From Fen-1254 sp963778945 (GTDB lineage: Bacteria > Bacteroidota > Ignavibacteria > UBA10030), in assembly GCA_963778945.1 (NCBI GenBank), contig CAVZWL010000008.1, positions 124,001 through 188,000 on the forward strand: a stretch of DNA of 64,000 bases. Reading direction: 5' to 3'. A model generated the notes under the pieces. That model was not told where the DNA came from and did no database searches. It worked only from the letters and a program-made list of their open reading frames with translations. Positions 53,532 to 63,149 of the stretch are shown piece by piece (position 1 is the first letter of the stretch; the number at the start of each line of letters is the position of its first letter). The position numbers and the translations under genes were made by a program.

Positions 53532-55890
53532 TCAAAGTAAACTGCTTATCCCAATTGTGAAGAAAACACCATGGGGATTGCTTATGCGGTAGGTCAGGTC
53601 TGCCCGGATAATCCCGAAAATCTTGCCTATACCTATCCCCGCCTCATAGTACCAGCCGTTCGTCATTGAAATGCCGTTTAACCACGATTGCGCTGCCGCG
53701 GCATCTACCAAAAATTCTATACCGCTTTTATAGAGAAAAGGAATCCCGAGCATCAGGAACGGGACACTTCGGAAATTATGCTCAGCCGAGATCATCGCAA
53801 ACCTGTCGCCGGTGAACTCGCGCGGATAGGCAGTTCTTAAAACTCCAAACGGCGCAAACCCGCCGAGCTGGGAATCGAGCACAAAATCTCTTTGAAGCGG
53901 AAGCGTGCCGCTCGAGGCGCCTGCGGCAAACATCAGGTTCAATTGCGGCGGCAGAAGATAACTTTTCAGAAACGTGGGGAAGAAATACGATCCGGCTATA
54001 GAGTACCGGCCAAAATCAAAATCGCTGCTGATCAATGAAGGAGAAGAATATTCAGCCGACAACTCAACGGCATTGACAGGCACAATATTGAGCGGACCTT
54101 TATCGGCCCCGTAATACAACTTCAGCTGCAGGCTTCGCATTTGTCCTTCTGTTATCGGCGGATTGATGCGAAAATTATTCCCGAATGATAGAACAGCGAA
54201 ATCGGTATTATTCTGCAGAGTTGTCTCCTTATCCGATTGAAAAGCCAGTATCAAAGAAGTCTGATCGAACGGTCTGACATTAAGATGGGCGCCCCATCCA
54301 TACGCCATGTAATAGTCCCGGTAATCGTTGCGCCCGAATAAAGAGAATATCGAGTTTAGAATTGACGGATAGAAATCGCCGTCCGGGAAATGAGCTATAT
54401 CCTTATAAACATCCAGCCCCGCTTCAATCGTATTTTTTTTATCAAGCGGATATTCGCCGCCAAACCGCCATTTGAATAGTTTATCGGATATTCCGTAACC
54501 CGCAGCAGGCATTACGCTCCAGCCGGATTTATCGGAATAATTTGTAATTTCCCCGCTTGACGATATCGCTATGCCCCTTATTGTTCCCCCGGAAACATAT
54601 TTGTAAGACCCTCCGATAAATAATCCTTCAACTCTATTATATCTGATATCGATATAACGCAGCATCGAAAAATTAAGGGCCGTTGCCGCAGCGCCGCTCG
54701 GCTTGAACTGTTTCGCCAGCGTTTGCGTGCTGTCAAGAGTTGCATATGCCTTTTCCTCGACGGATGTAAAAGGAAGTATGCGGTGGACATCCCAGAACGT
54801 CGAATCATATTTGCTCGCAAGCGAATCGACAACAAGAACGGGTTGTTTCAGTATGGTATCTGCTATGACAGTATTAAGTTTGTAGTCATAGATCACGGAT
54901 GTTTGATCTAATTTGATATTCGGGAAAGATAATCCAGGTAAGCTTATCTTGCCTCCGAATGCCATTGCTATATTAGTAGGCATCCAGAATTTTTCATCGT
55001 AAAGCGAATATGTTTGACGAAATCTTATTTCAATGTCGCTGACAAACGGAAAATGGAAAGCCTCGTTCGGCTGGACTTCAATACCCATAACCGCAAAAGA
55101 AGAATCTGCAATGGAAATATTTCCCTGAAAAAGCGGGACTATCCGTGATTTCGGAACAATTTTTATCTCATAGACATCCACATGATCTTTTCGCAGCGTG
55201 CGTAAAAGCTTGTAGTCGTAGTGATCCAGCGCATTCTCCGCTATCGGTCCGATAAACATAAAGCCGAAAAGGTGGATAGTATCATCGGTAAAGTTCACTA
55301 TTTCGCCTACCGAAGCCATCATCTGAGCTTCCGGAAGATTGTTAGTCATATGCTTTTGAGTTACCACTTCTCGCAGAGAATCTCCCTGATGCCAGTACCC
55401 GTCTGTATAGGATTCTGTGATACCGGCAATTGAAGTATCCCGATAGAATGTTACACGCGTGAATGCCTTCGAAGTGTAGCTGTTCAGCAACCGGGTCAAT
55501 TCATGTTTCTTCCTGATCGCCTCGCGAACGATCGCATAAGCGGGATCTTCGGCAATTGTCGTAACATCAGGAAGTATAATATCCGCCGGTTCAAGTTTTA
55601 TTTCGCAGGATATATTTTTTGTAAGCGATACATGAAGAGTATCTCTCTGCCATCCGATACAACTGTAGATCAACATATAATTTTCGGCCGGCAGGCTCAG
55701 GATATATGAACCATCGCTATTGGTGATGGTTCCCCGTGTGGTTCCTGCAACCCTGATATTCACTCTATCGATCGCTTCACCGGTTTGTGAATTCGATACT
55801 TTCCCTGTAATGGTGTACATGGTTTGAGCTGATGCAGCACATGCTGCATAGAATAAAAAGAATAAGAATGAAGTGTATGGATTTATTCAC
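53532..55890 (-). CDS. DUF5686-type barrel with carboxypeptidase-regulatory N-domain
   Basis: About 786 residues. The clear frame begins MYTITGKVSNSQTGEAIDRV at 55820, but this lacks an export signal. Upstream, a GTG at 55890 with AAGAGG before it opens NKSIHFILILFILCS in another frame, and the main frame carries FLFFLFYAACAASAQ before MYTITG, so one indel in the T-rich stretch near 55850 hides the signal peptide. Residues after it form a carboxypeptidase-regulatory domain, then a region typical of DUF5686 (AIRKKHELTRLLNSYTSKAF, VDVYEIKIVPKS), then an outer-membrane barrel to GVFFTIGISSLL. The family is common in Bacteroidota; function unknown. Confidence 0.85.
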
Positions 55891-55951
55891 TGAGTAAGCC
55901 TCTTGCCTCATGGAGATTTTGAACCCTCATACTTTTTTTGGAGCGATTTAA

Positions 55952-56035
55952 TGACACCTTGGAAAGGTGCCGCTCGAAACCATAAGATTTGTTAGGAAAT
56001 ACAATTGTTTTTTTACCACCTTTCCAAGGTGGGTC
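55952..56035. repeat. CACCTTTCCAAGGTG-ended palindromic repeat, copy 3
   Basis: Starts TGACACCTTGGAAAGGTGCC and ends ACCACCTTTCCAAGGTGGGTC-like; interior GAAACCATAAGATTTGTTAGG. Closest to copies 1 and 2. It lies 12 bases before the second 41-base repeat copy. Confidence 0.92.
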
Positions 56036-56047
56036 TTTGCCATAACT

Positions 56048-56088
56048 ATAAGGAATCTAACTCCATAAATTTACATTAATTTATGGAC
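56048..56088. repeat. 41-base repeat with a palindrome, copy 2
   Basis: Identical over 41 bases to the leader of the DUF4143 ATPase gene (42639-42679), including CCATAAATT-N6-AATTTATGG. No ATPase gene follows here; the next gene on the minus strand ends at 56208. Confidence 0.95.
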
Positions 56089-56207
56089 CTTTAAAACAAG
56101 CTATTTTGGATTTCTTGCCTACGGAAAGCACTTGTACCTTAATTTTTTAATTTCTGCGGTCAGGCAGCATGATTTTATTGGAAACTTTCTTCCGCGGCTG
56201 CAACAAA

Positions 56208-57728
56208 CTACTTTTGGGGGCGGATTAGCATCTTTTTTGCAAATTCCAGCACTGCATCCGTTCCATTTTTTAAATCTGCTTCGCTTTGCGTAACTTTGTA
56301 ATCGGGCAATTCACCATGTGTCATTGTCGGATCGCCGTTCGGCCGGAGCATGAATGTCGTCGAGGCAAATGCAAAAAGATGACTGTTCGGTAAATCAAAA
56401 GGATATAGATCTCCGGAGCCATTCGTGTTTTCAGCGGTTTCTTCTCCGATAAGCGTTGCGATGTGATAATCCTTTATCGCTCCGACAAATCCAACAGCGG
56501 CTGAGCCGACATTATGATTGATCAGAACGCAGACATTGCCGTGGAACCTGAGCGGGTTCTTCGTCGGCTGTGTTTCCGGCATATCGATGATATTGACTTC
56601 CCCGTACGGCGTTTTGTCAAAAGAGCCGAACATCACTTTTGCTTCGTCGTTCATCGATGCTATGAATCCGAACGAAAGAAACGGCCGTATCCACCATTTA
56701 TAGGTTGTCCAGTAGAACGGAACCCACTCCCGGCTCTTTTTCCTCAGAAATTTTGAGCTCATACGATACGGCTTGTCCCATATATGATCGATCAATATTG
56801 CGCCGTTGATTTCAGTCCCGCCGCCGTTATCCCTTAGATCGATGATTAAATTTGTAAGAGTGTCCCTCTGAATATCGGAAAAAGCTTTTTGAATCTGACT
56901 GGAGAATATCGTGGGATCCGTCAGAAACGTCTTGATCGAAAGCAAACCTGTGCCAGGCCCGACACGGCTGTATGCGGCATCCTGCCCGCCTTCCGGCGCC
57001 GGCGCTTTGCCTTTGTCGAGTTCCGCCTGTGTTATAGATTGAACGGTGACGGTTTTGTCGGGCAATTTTATGTCGAACGGTCCCTCGAAATCATAAGCTT
57101 CCCACAACAGCCATCGAAAATCATCCTGTGCACCTTTTACCCTTGGATAATAAGTCGCGCCTTTTTCAAATGTCAGTATCTTTTGAAATATTTCTGCTGA
57201 GGGAATTCCGTTGATGGCTTCGATCTCAGTCCCCTTCGCGATTCCGTTTGAGCCGCAGTCACGATCGACCAGGATTTTTCCATCCATTCCGAGTTCGACC
57301 GCTATGGGAAAAAATCTCCCGCCGTTTTTTGCATAGCGCTCCTGGAAGTCGCACCACATGAATGATGTATGCGAATCTTTCAATGAATGGATCAATGGAA
57401 CGATTCTTTTGTAGAATTCCTTGACGGTCATCGGCTGATCGATGCCCGCCTTGACGCTGTCGAACTCCCTGTAGAATTTGTCTTTGCTGATATTCAAATA
57501 TGGATTTACACCTACATCCTCGATCGTCCGGCGGAGAAATTCCATGTCGTTATGAAGCGATTCCACGGAGAGTTTTGCTTCGATATTTTCGTTCTTGACC
57601 GGCCGGTGCTGCTCCATGACCACCGTCCACGTGTCCCGGAAAATGGAAAAGCCATCTATGTATAAATAGACGATGAATGTAATTATTAAGAGACCCAGAG
57701 CGAGGAGGAAATATTTTGCTTTTTTCAT
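56208..57728 (-). CDS. S41-family (C-terminal processing-like) peptidase
   Basis: 506 residues with an N-terminal membrane anchor or signal (FLLALGLLIITFIVYLYI). A PDZ-like region precedes the core. The S41 core shows LIIDLRDNGGGTEINGAILI and the nucleophile segment VCVLINHNVGSAAVGFVGAI (Ser in GSAAV), then TLIGEETAENTNGSGDLYPF. It is a periplasmic or surface-facing serine peptidase of the tricorn/CTP type. Substrate unknown. It stands alone between repeat-rich spacers. Confidence 0.88.
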   Translation of the reverse strand: MKKAKYFLLALGLLIITFIVYLYIDGFSIFRDTWTVVMEQHRPVKNENIEAKLSVESLHNDMEFLRRTIEDVGVNPYLNISKDKFYREFDSVKAGIDQPMTVKEFYKRIVPLIHSLKDSHTSFMWCDFQERYAKNGGRFFPIAVELGMDGKILVDRDCGSNGIAKGTEIEAINGIPSAEIFQKILTFEKGATYYPRVKGAQDDFRWLLWEAYDFEGPFDIKLPDKTVTVQSITQAELDKGKAPAPEGGQDAAYSRVGPGTGLLSIKTFLTDPTIFSSQIQKAFSDIQRDTLTNLIIDLRDNGGGTEINGAILIDHIWDKPYRMSSKFLRKKSREWVPFYWTTYKWWIRPFLSFGFIASMNDEAKVMFGSFDKTPYGEVNIIDMPETQPTKNPLRFHGNVCVLINHNVGSAAVGFVGAIKDYHIATLIGEETAENTNGSGDLYPFDLPNSHLFAFASTTFMLRPNGDPTMTHGELPDYKVTQSEADLKNGTDAVLEFAKKMLIRPQK

Positions 57729-57881
57729 GTATGGTTCGTTTTCCTTTATCTGTCGATGGGAGGCGCCGTAATCTTCGTTTAAAATATACGGGAGTGCTTA
57801 CGGTTTTGTTGCGGATTAGGAAGAGAGTAATCGGGCAAAGAAGTTATGGCAGGCGTGTTACCATGACAAAATATATTTTCC

Positions 57882-57969
57882 GCTTCAATCGCTCCGATAG
57901 GAGCAAAACTATCTATAGCAACGCAATATAATAATATTTACAAGCCCCTTCAGGGCGGCCTGTTATTCT
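57882..57969. repeat. GCTCCGATAGGAGC palindromic repeat, copy 1
   Basis: 88 bases. Starts GCTTCAATCGCTCCGATAGG, then ACTATCTATAG, and ends CAAGCCCCTTCAGGGCGGCC plus TGTTATTCT. Two hairpins: GCTCC-GATA-GGAGC and GCCCC-TTCA-GGGC. Confidence 0.92.
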
Positions 57970-58074
57970 ATGAACAGTCTGCACCTGCGGTGCTCTGTAT
58001 AGCTATTCAGAAAATATAAATATCCAGTTACGCACAGAATAAAAATAATTACCGCGTTGCAGAAATAATTTCCT

Positions 58075-58157
58075 GCTTCAATCGCTCCGATAGGAGCGAA
58101 ACTATCTATAGTAATGTAATGATGTTTACAAGCCCCTTCGGGGCGGCCTGTTATTCT
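58075..58157. repeat. GCTCCGATAGGAGC palindromic repeat, copy 2
   Basis: 83 bases, tandem relative of 57882-57969 with the same two hairpins (GCTCC/GGAGC and GCCCC/GGGGC). Sequence between the copies has GCACCTGCGGTGC. Located just past the glgX stop. Confidence 0.92.
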
Positions 58158-58188
58158 GCCATGCCGGCGGCTGCAGAGAAACTTTTTA

Positions 58189-60343
58189 TCAACTCTCCGC
58201 TCTTCGGCCGAGCATGAGCACGGTGCTTCTGGGATTGACTAAATAAGCGTCTTGCGGGTCGAGCAATATTTCCTGCCCGGGGATCATAGATGTCCTGACC
58301 GGTCGGCAAACTGGTATCCAGAACCCGGTACCATTTGTTTTCTCCCGGAAGCTTCGGCAGGCGGACCTGCCGCAGGCGATAATCAGCGTGCAGTATGATA
58401 AACAAAAAATATTTGCCCAGATCCGACTGCTCCTCCCCGCCGTCCAATTGAACACACAGCGTCCGCAATTCCGGATCGCCCCAGTCGGGACTGCCGCCAT
58501 CCGCGGAAAACCAGCAAAGATCCGGAATGTTGTCCGCATCCAAATCCTGACCCAGATAAAACTTGCGCCTCTGGAGAATTGTACACCGGCGAGTAAGGGC
58601 AATGGCTCTTTTAAAAAATTCCACAATGCGTTCATTCGCCGCCGCACGGTTCCAATCGAACCAGCTGATCTCATTGTCCTGGCAATAGGCGTTATTATTG
58701 CCTTGCTGCGTGCGCATAAATTCGTCCCCGCCCAGAATCATGGGCGTGCCGGAAGAAAAAAGCAGGCAGCAGAAATAATTCTTAACAAGCTGCTCGCGAA
58801 GCTGCAGAACGGAAGGATCCTCTGTCGCACCCTCGACGCCGCAATTCCATGAATTGTCGTCGTTTGCACCGTCCTGATTGCTCTCGCCGTTCGTTTCGTT
58901 ATGTTTTTGATTATAAGAGACAAGATCGTACATCGTAAAACCGTCGTGGCATGTTACAAAGTTGACGCTGTTATAAGCAGACCGTCCGCTTTCGCCGTAA
59001 AGATCCGCAGAACCTGCCAGACGCCATCCCATATCGGAAACTTGCCCGCCGTCGCCTTTGACGAATTTTCGAATCGTGTCGCGAAACTTTCCGTTCCATT
59101 CCGACCAGTCCACAGGAAAATTTCCCACTTCGTATGATCCCAGATCCCACGGTTCGGCAATGAGCAGTACGTGGTTCAGCACCGGATCCTGCGACAGTGC
59201 ATCGAAGAACGCAGATGTTTTTTGAAAGTGCAAATCCAGACCCGCACGTCCCAGAACCGAAGCCAGGTCGAAACGAAAACCGTCCACATGCATTTTCTCG
59301 ACCCAATACCGCAGCGAGTCCATAATCAGCCGGAGCACCACGGGATTGTCCGCATTCAGACTGTTACCGCATCCGGTGTAATTCACGTAATAGCGGGCGG
59401 GATCGCTTGAAGGACCGGTAAGGTCGTAGTACGTCGTATTGTCGATTCCTTTGAATGAGATAGTCGGACCAAGCTCATTGCCTTCACCTGTGTGATTAAA
59501 AACAACGTCCAGAATGACCATCATTCCCGCTTTGTGTAATTCACGCACCAGCGTTTTGAACTCGGCCACCTGGCAGCCGGAATTTTTTCCGGTACTGTAG
59601 GACGATTCCGGTGCAAAAAAACCGATGGTGTTATATCCCCAGTAATTCGTCCGGCCGCGGTTCCTGAGAAAATCGTCTACGTAAAATTCATGAACAGGCA
59701 AAAATTCCACAGCGTTGATACCGAGATTTTTCAGGTATGGAATTTTTTCTATAAACCCCTGATACGTTCCCGGGTGCTGCACGGCGGAAGAAGGGTGAGC
59801 CGTAAATCCTTTTACGTGAACTTCATAAATAAACAGTTTTTCTAAAGGCACAGCAGGAGGAGCATCGTTCTGCCAGTCGAATCGATCGTCTATAACAATA
59901 GCTTTCGGCACGATAGCGGCATTATCGCGCGGATCTGCAATGAGATCAGCGGCATCGGATAACGGATCGTAGGCCAGAAGCAAATTGTCTTTATTGATAA
60001 ACTTGTGAGAGATTGCTTTTGCATAGGGATCCAGCAGAAGTTTTTGTTCATTGAAGCGCAGACCGCTTCTGGGTTTGTAATCGCCCCTGACCCTGTAGCC
60101 GTACAATTGCCCATCCTTAACGCCTTTGACAAAACAATGCCAGATATATTTTGTGCGATTCTCCAGCCGGATAATATCGGTCGGATCGCCGTCCGGCTTG
60201 TCGAAAAGCAAAAGGAACACGTCGGCAGCGTGCTGTGAATAAATGGCGAAGTTCACACCGTCTTCCCGAACCGTCGCTCCCAAAGGATAGTATGTCCCCG
60301 CGGTCACTGTTTTCTTAGTAAAAGGCATCAATCCATTTCCCAT
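58189..60343 (-). CDS. glgX: Glycogen debranching enzyme GlgX (C-terminal frameshift)
   Basis: About 718 residues. GGAGGA precedes ATG 60343. CBM48 domain first (TYYPLGATVREDGVNFAIYS), then the GH13 barrel: VILDVVFNHTGEGNELG, nucleophile region VDGFRFDLASVLGR, acid/base LLIAEPWDLGSY, and FVTCHDGFTMYDLVSYNQKH, with the isoamylase/GlgX insert NETNGESNQDGANDDNSWNC. It cuts alpha-1,6 branches of phosphorylase-trimmed glycogen. Near 58275 the frame is lost after TGQDIYDPRAG; the next frame supplies EILLDPQDAYLVNPRSTVLM to the stop at 58189, the expected family ending, so a one-base error is likely. Confidence 0.93.
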
Positions 60344-60400
60344 AGATCCTCCATCATAAGGGACACCTTGCGAAGGCGATATTTATTCGCAGGGAAGCAT

Positions 60401-61522
60401 TTATATAGGATTTCCAAATTGTATATGAAAAAAATACTCTAAAGCGATAAACAATAGTGCGAGTATGGACATTGCAGCGACAAGCGTCACTTTATATCGC
60501 TCAAATCTCTTCAATTCTGTCTGCATAAGTTTATTCTTACGACGTATCTGATATCCATAGAAAATAACGTACAGATTGGCTCCTGCCAATAGAAGAGCAA
60601 GCGATTGAAATGGAATTCGTACAATTGTCTGGTCGAAGAATGAAAGGATTGGAGAAAGAGCTCCGAACAGCGCTCCCGCCCCGAAAATAATGGAAAGTGG
60701 ACCGAGCAGCGCAGCAGCAGCACAAGGCGCACCGAGCAGCGCAAAGAGAATTGCTCCGATGCTTGCAGCCCGCCGTTTATTGAATACCGTTTTCTTTTGA
60801 AGCGAATCGCTTGAACCGGATGCACTGGATTTTGTCTGAATCCGGCTGATTTTTACTGCATCCGAAAACCCTTTGACATATATCGTTTCAAGCAGCATTG
60901 CCGGATAGAGCTTCATTGTTTTTTGATATGCGGACTCGTTTAAAACAATTTCGCCCGGAGCAGCTACCGCTTGCAGACGGGATGCCAGATTGACTACTTC
61001 TCCGATTGCGGTATAATCCTTCCGCTCTTTTGAACCGAGGTGTCCGACATGTGCATATCCGGAAGCTATGCTGATTCTAAACTGCAGATCCCGATTGAAT
61101 TCTTCTCTCAACGGCTGCAGGCTGTCTTGAAACTCGATTGCTGCATCGATTGCTTTCTGCGTATGGTCGGCATGATGGATGGGAATGTTGAAAAATGCCA
61201 GAACCGCATCTCCTATAAATTTATCGATAAATGCATCGTGTTTGACCAGCACTTCGCTCGCTTTCTTGAACAGACTGTTGACGATGTCGTAGGACTTTTG
61301 TGCGCCTATTTCGTTCGTCATCGATGTAAAACCGACCAGATCGGCAAAAAGAATCGTTAACTCTGCAATGCTTCCCACCTCGATGTGCGTGCTGCACCGG
61401 TTACAGATGTTCGGATTTTGCGGACTCCTGCGGATCCCGAACACATTCATAATTCTGCCTATCAATCCATCGAGCGCCGTACCGCACACGACACACGCGT
61501 TGGAATTATTTGTTTGAGGCAT
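60401..61522 (-). CDS. Class III adenylate cyclase with C-terminal membrane domain
   Basis: 373 residues. A zinc-ribbon-like start (CVVCGTALDG, then CNRCSTHIEVG; two CxxC pairs) precedes the cyclase domain (about 55-225): metal-binding ILFADLVGFTSM and DKFIGDAVLAFFN, adenine/transition-state segment KERKDYTAIGEVVNLASRLQ. The Asp-x-Thr text favours ATP. About four membrane helices follow (IGAILFALLGAPCAAAALLG, FQSLALLLAGANLYVIFYGY, and others). Cyclases more often have membrane parts N-terminal, so this order is unusual. It ends about 60 bases upstream of glgX and may share its transcript. Confidence 0.9.
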   Translation of the reverse strand: MPQTNNSNACVVCGTALDGLIGRIMNVFGIRRSPQNPNICNRCSTHIEVGSIAELTILFADLVGFTSMTNEIGAQKSYDIVNSLFKKASEVLVKHDAFIDKFIGDAVLAFFNIPIHHADHTQKAIDAAIEFQDSLQPLREEFNRDLQFRISIASGYAHVGHLGSKERKDYTAIGEVVNLASRLQAVAAPGEIVLNESAYQKTMKLYPAMLLETIYVKGFSDAVKISRIQTKSSASGSSDSLQKKTVFNKRRAASIGAILFALLGAPCAAAALLGPLSIIFGAGALFGALSPILSFFDQTIVRIPFQSLALLLAGANLYVIFYGYQIRRKNKLMQTELKRFERYKVTLVAAMSILALLFIALEYFFHIQFGNPI

Positions 61523-61674
61523 TTGCGATTCCTTTCAAACTGAGCAAAATAGTATTTATTTCAAAATAAGCTGAGCTGCAAATCAGTTTAATATGGAGCA
61601 AGATGATGGATTAAGTCCGTCGATCTTGGCAACACGGTTCGAAGTTTATTTTCACACATATCATTATAGCATTT

Positions 61675-62824
61675 TTAAATTATATCAAGGAATGATTTAA
61701 AGTTGACGGCGCTGATATCGTCTCCCAGTATGATCTCTTTTCCACGATAGACTACCCATGAGTGTTTTACCTCTTTCGATAGCTGCAAAAGCAGCCTTGC
61801 CATTTCAGGGCGAAACGTATATCCTGATTTGATCTCTATATGTTCCCGGCTGGATTTCCGATCGATGATGAGATCAATCTCGTTGCCGTTGCTTTCCTTA
61901 TAAAAAAACATTTCAGCATCAGACCTTGTGTGTATTAACTTTTTATATGTTTCGGAAATTACATAGTTTTCAAAAAGTGCGCCGTACAGAGGACCTTTTT
62001 CAAACAGTAATTTATTGCGAATCCCGGTTAGATAAGAAACAAGACCTGTGTCATAAAAATAGATCTTGGGACTCTTGATAATTCGTTTTCCAAGATTTTT
62101 ATGAAACGGCGGTAAAAGGAAAACGATATAGGAAGCTTCCAAGATTGAAATCCATTTCTTGATCGTCGGCACACTGACGCCGATATCTCTTGCAATTTCC
62201 GACATATTCAAAAGCTGAGCGGCTCGGGCGGTCAGCATCTGAATGAATCGCCGGAAATCTCTGATATCGCCGATTTCGCTGATATCCCGTACATCACGAG
62301 TTAGGTACGTATCCAAATAGGAAGAATACCAATCGTATGCACCGCGATATTTACGCCCAACAAGTTCAGGATATCCACCCTGATAAATCGACTTTTCCCG
62401 AAGTCCGGCGGGGATCTCCGAAAATTGGAAAGGCAGTAATGCAAGGAGACCGATCCGTCCCGCAAGACTTTCCGAAACTTTTTTCATAAAGGCAAACTGA
62501 CTTGAACCCGTCAAAATAAATTTGCCGTAATCATTTCGATTGTTGTCGACAATGCTCTTGACATAGTGAAAAATTTCCGGAACGCGCTGGACTTCATCAA
62601 AAATAACTTTATCCGCATAGACTTCCATGAATCGTTCAGGATCGGTATGGAACCGATCGACTGCATTGAGGTCGTCAAATGAAACATAGCGGTACCTGGC
62701 CGAAAGCAGTTTTCGAAGCAAAGTAGATTTTCCCGACTGTCTGGGACCCGTTAAGCCGATAACCGGGAAAAGTTTCAAGATATGCATGAATAGTCTTTTC
62801 TAAAACACGATGATAGTATGGCAT
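61675..62824 (-). CDS. DUF4143-family AAA ATPase (N-terminal frameshift)
   Basis: About 383 residues. The visible frame starts MHILKLFPVIGLTGPRQSGK at 62787, lacking the usual N-terminal 12-15 residues. An ATG at 62824 opens MPYYHRVLEKTIHAYL in the next frame, exactly the usual family front, so one extra base near 62780 splits the gene. Walker A is TGPRQSGKSTLLRKL, Walker B DKVIFDEVQRV, sensor KFILTGSSQF; a winged helix (MSEIARDIGVSVPTIKKWIS) and the C-terminal PD-(D/E)xK-like domain (FENYVISETYKK, FFYKESNGNEIDLIID, EIKSG) follow. Function of the family unknown. Confidence 0.9.
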
Positions 62825-63027
62825 AGAATTTATGTAATATTAAAGTGACAGTTTAAATATACATAATTCCGAACATCTTTTCAAACAGAGTTCTGTATTT
62901 CCGGATCTCCGCCTGAACGCCGAATGCGCTTCAGCAGGCAGGAAACGCGAGGGAATGACGGCTGTGTTCTTTGCGTAACTACGGTCAATCACTCAATGGC
63001 TTCATTGAGTTGACCATGCGCAGTTAA

Positions 63028-63112
63028 GGGACACCTTTCCAAGGTGTATATTAAAATTATCAAATTCCTTAGGAAATATGACCACTTTTTTGACCACCTT
63101 TCCAAGGTGTCG
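63028..63112. repeat. CACCTTTCCAAGGTG-ended palindromic repeat, copy 4
   Basis: 85 bases, the most diverged copy. Its left box reads ACACCTTTCCAAGGTGT, flipped relative to copies 1-3, and the right box ACCACCTTTCCAAGGTGTC. Interior keeps CCTTAGGAAATATGACC-like text. It fills the spacer after recQ. Confidence 0.9.
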
Positions 63113-63149
63113 GCAATGGAAAAAGCAGCCGCGGTTGCCTACAGATTTT

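Noticed and set aside
58151..58188. Original longer C-terminus of the glgX frame (to 58151)
   Set aside because: The last 35 residues are unlike GlgX and run into the palindromic repeat; the neighbouring frame gives the conserved ending.
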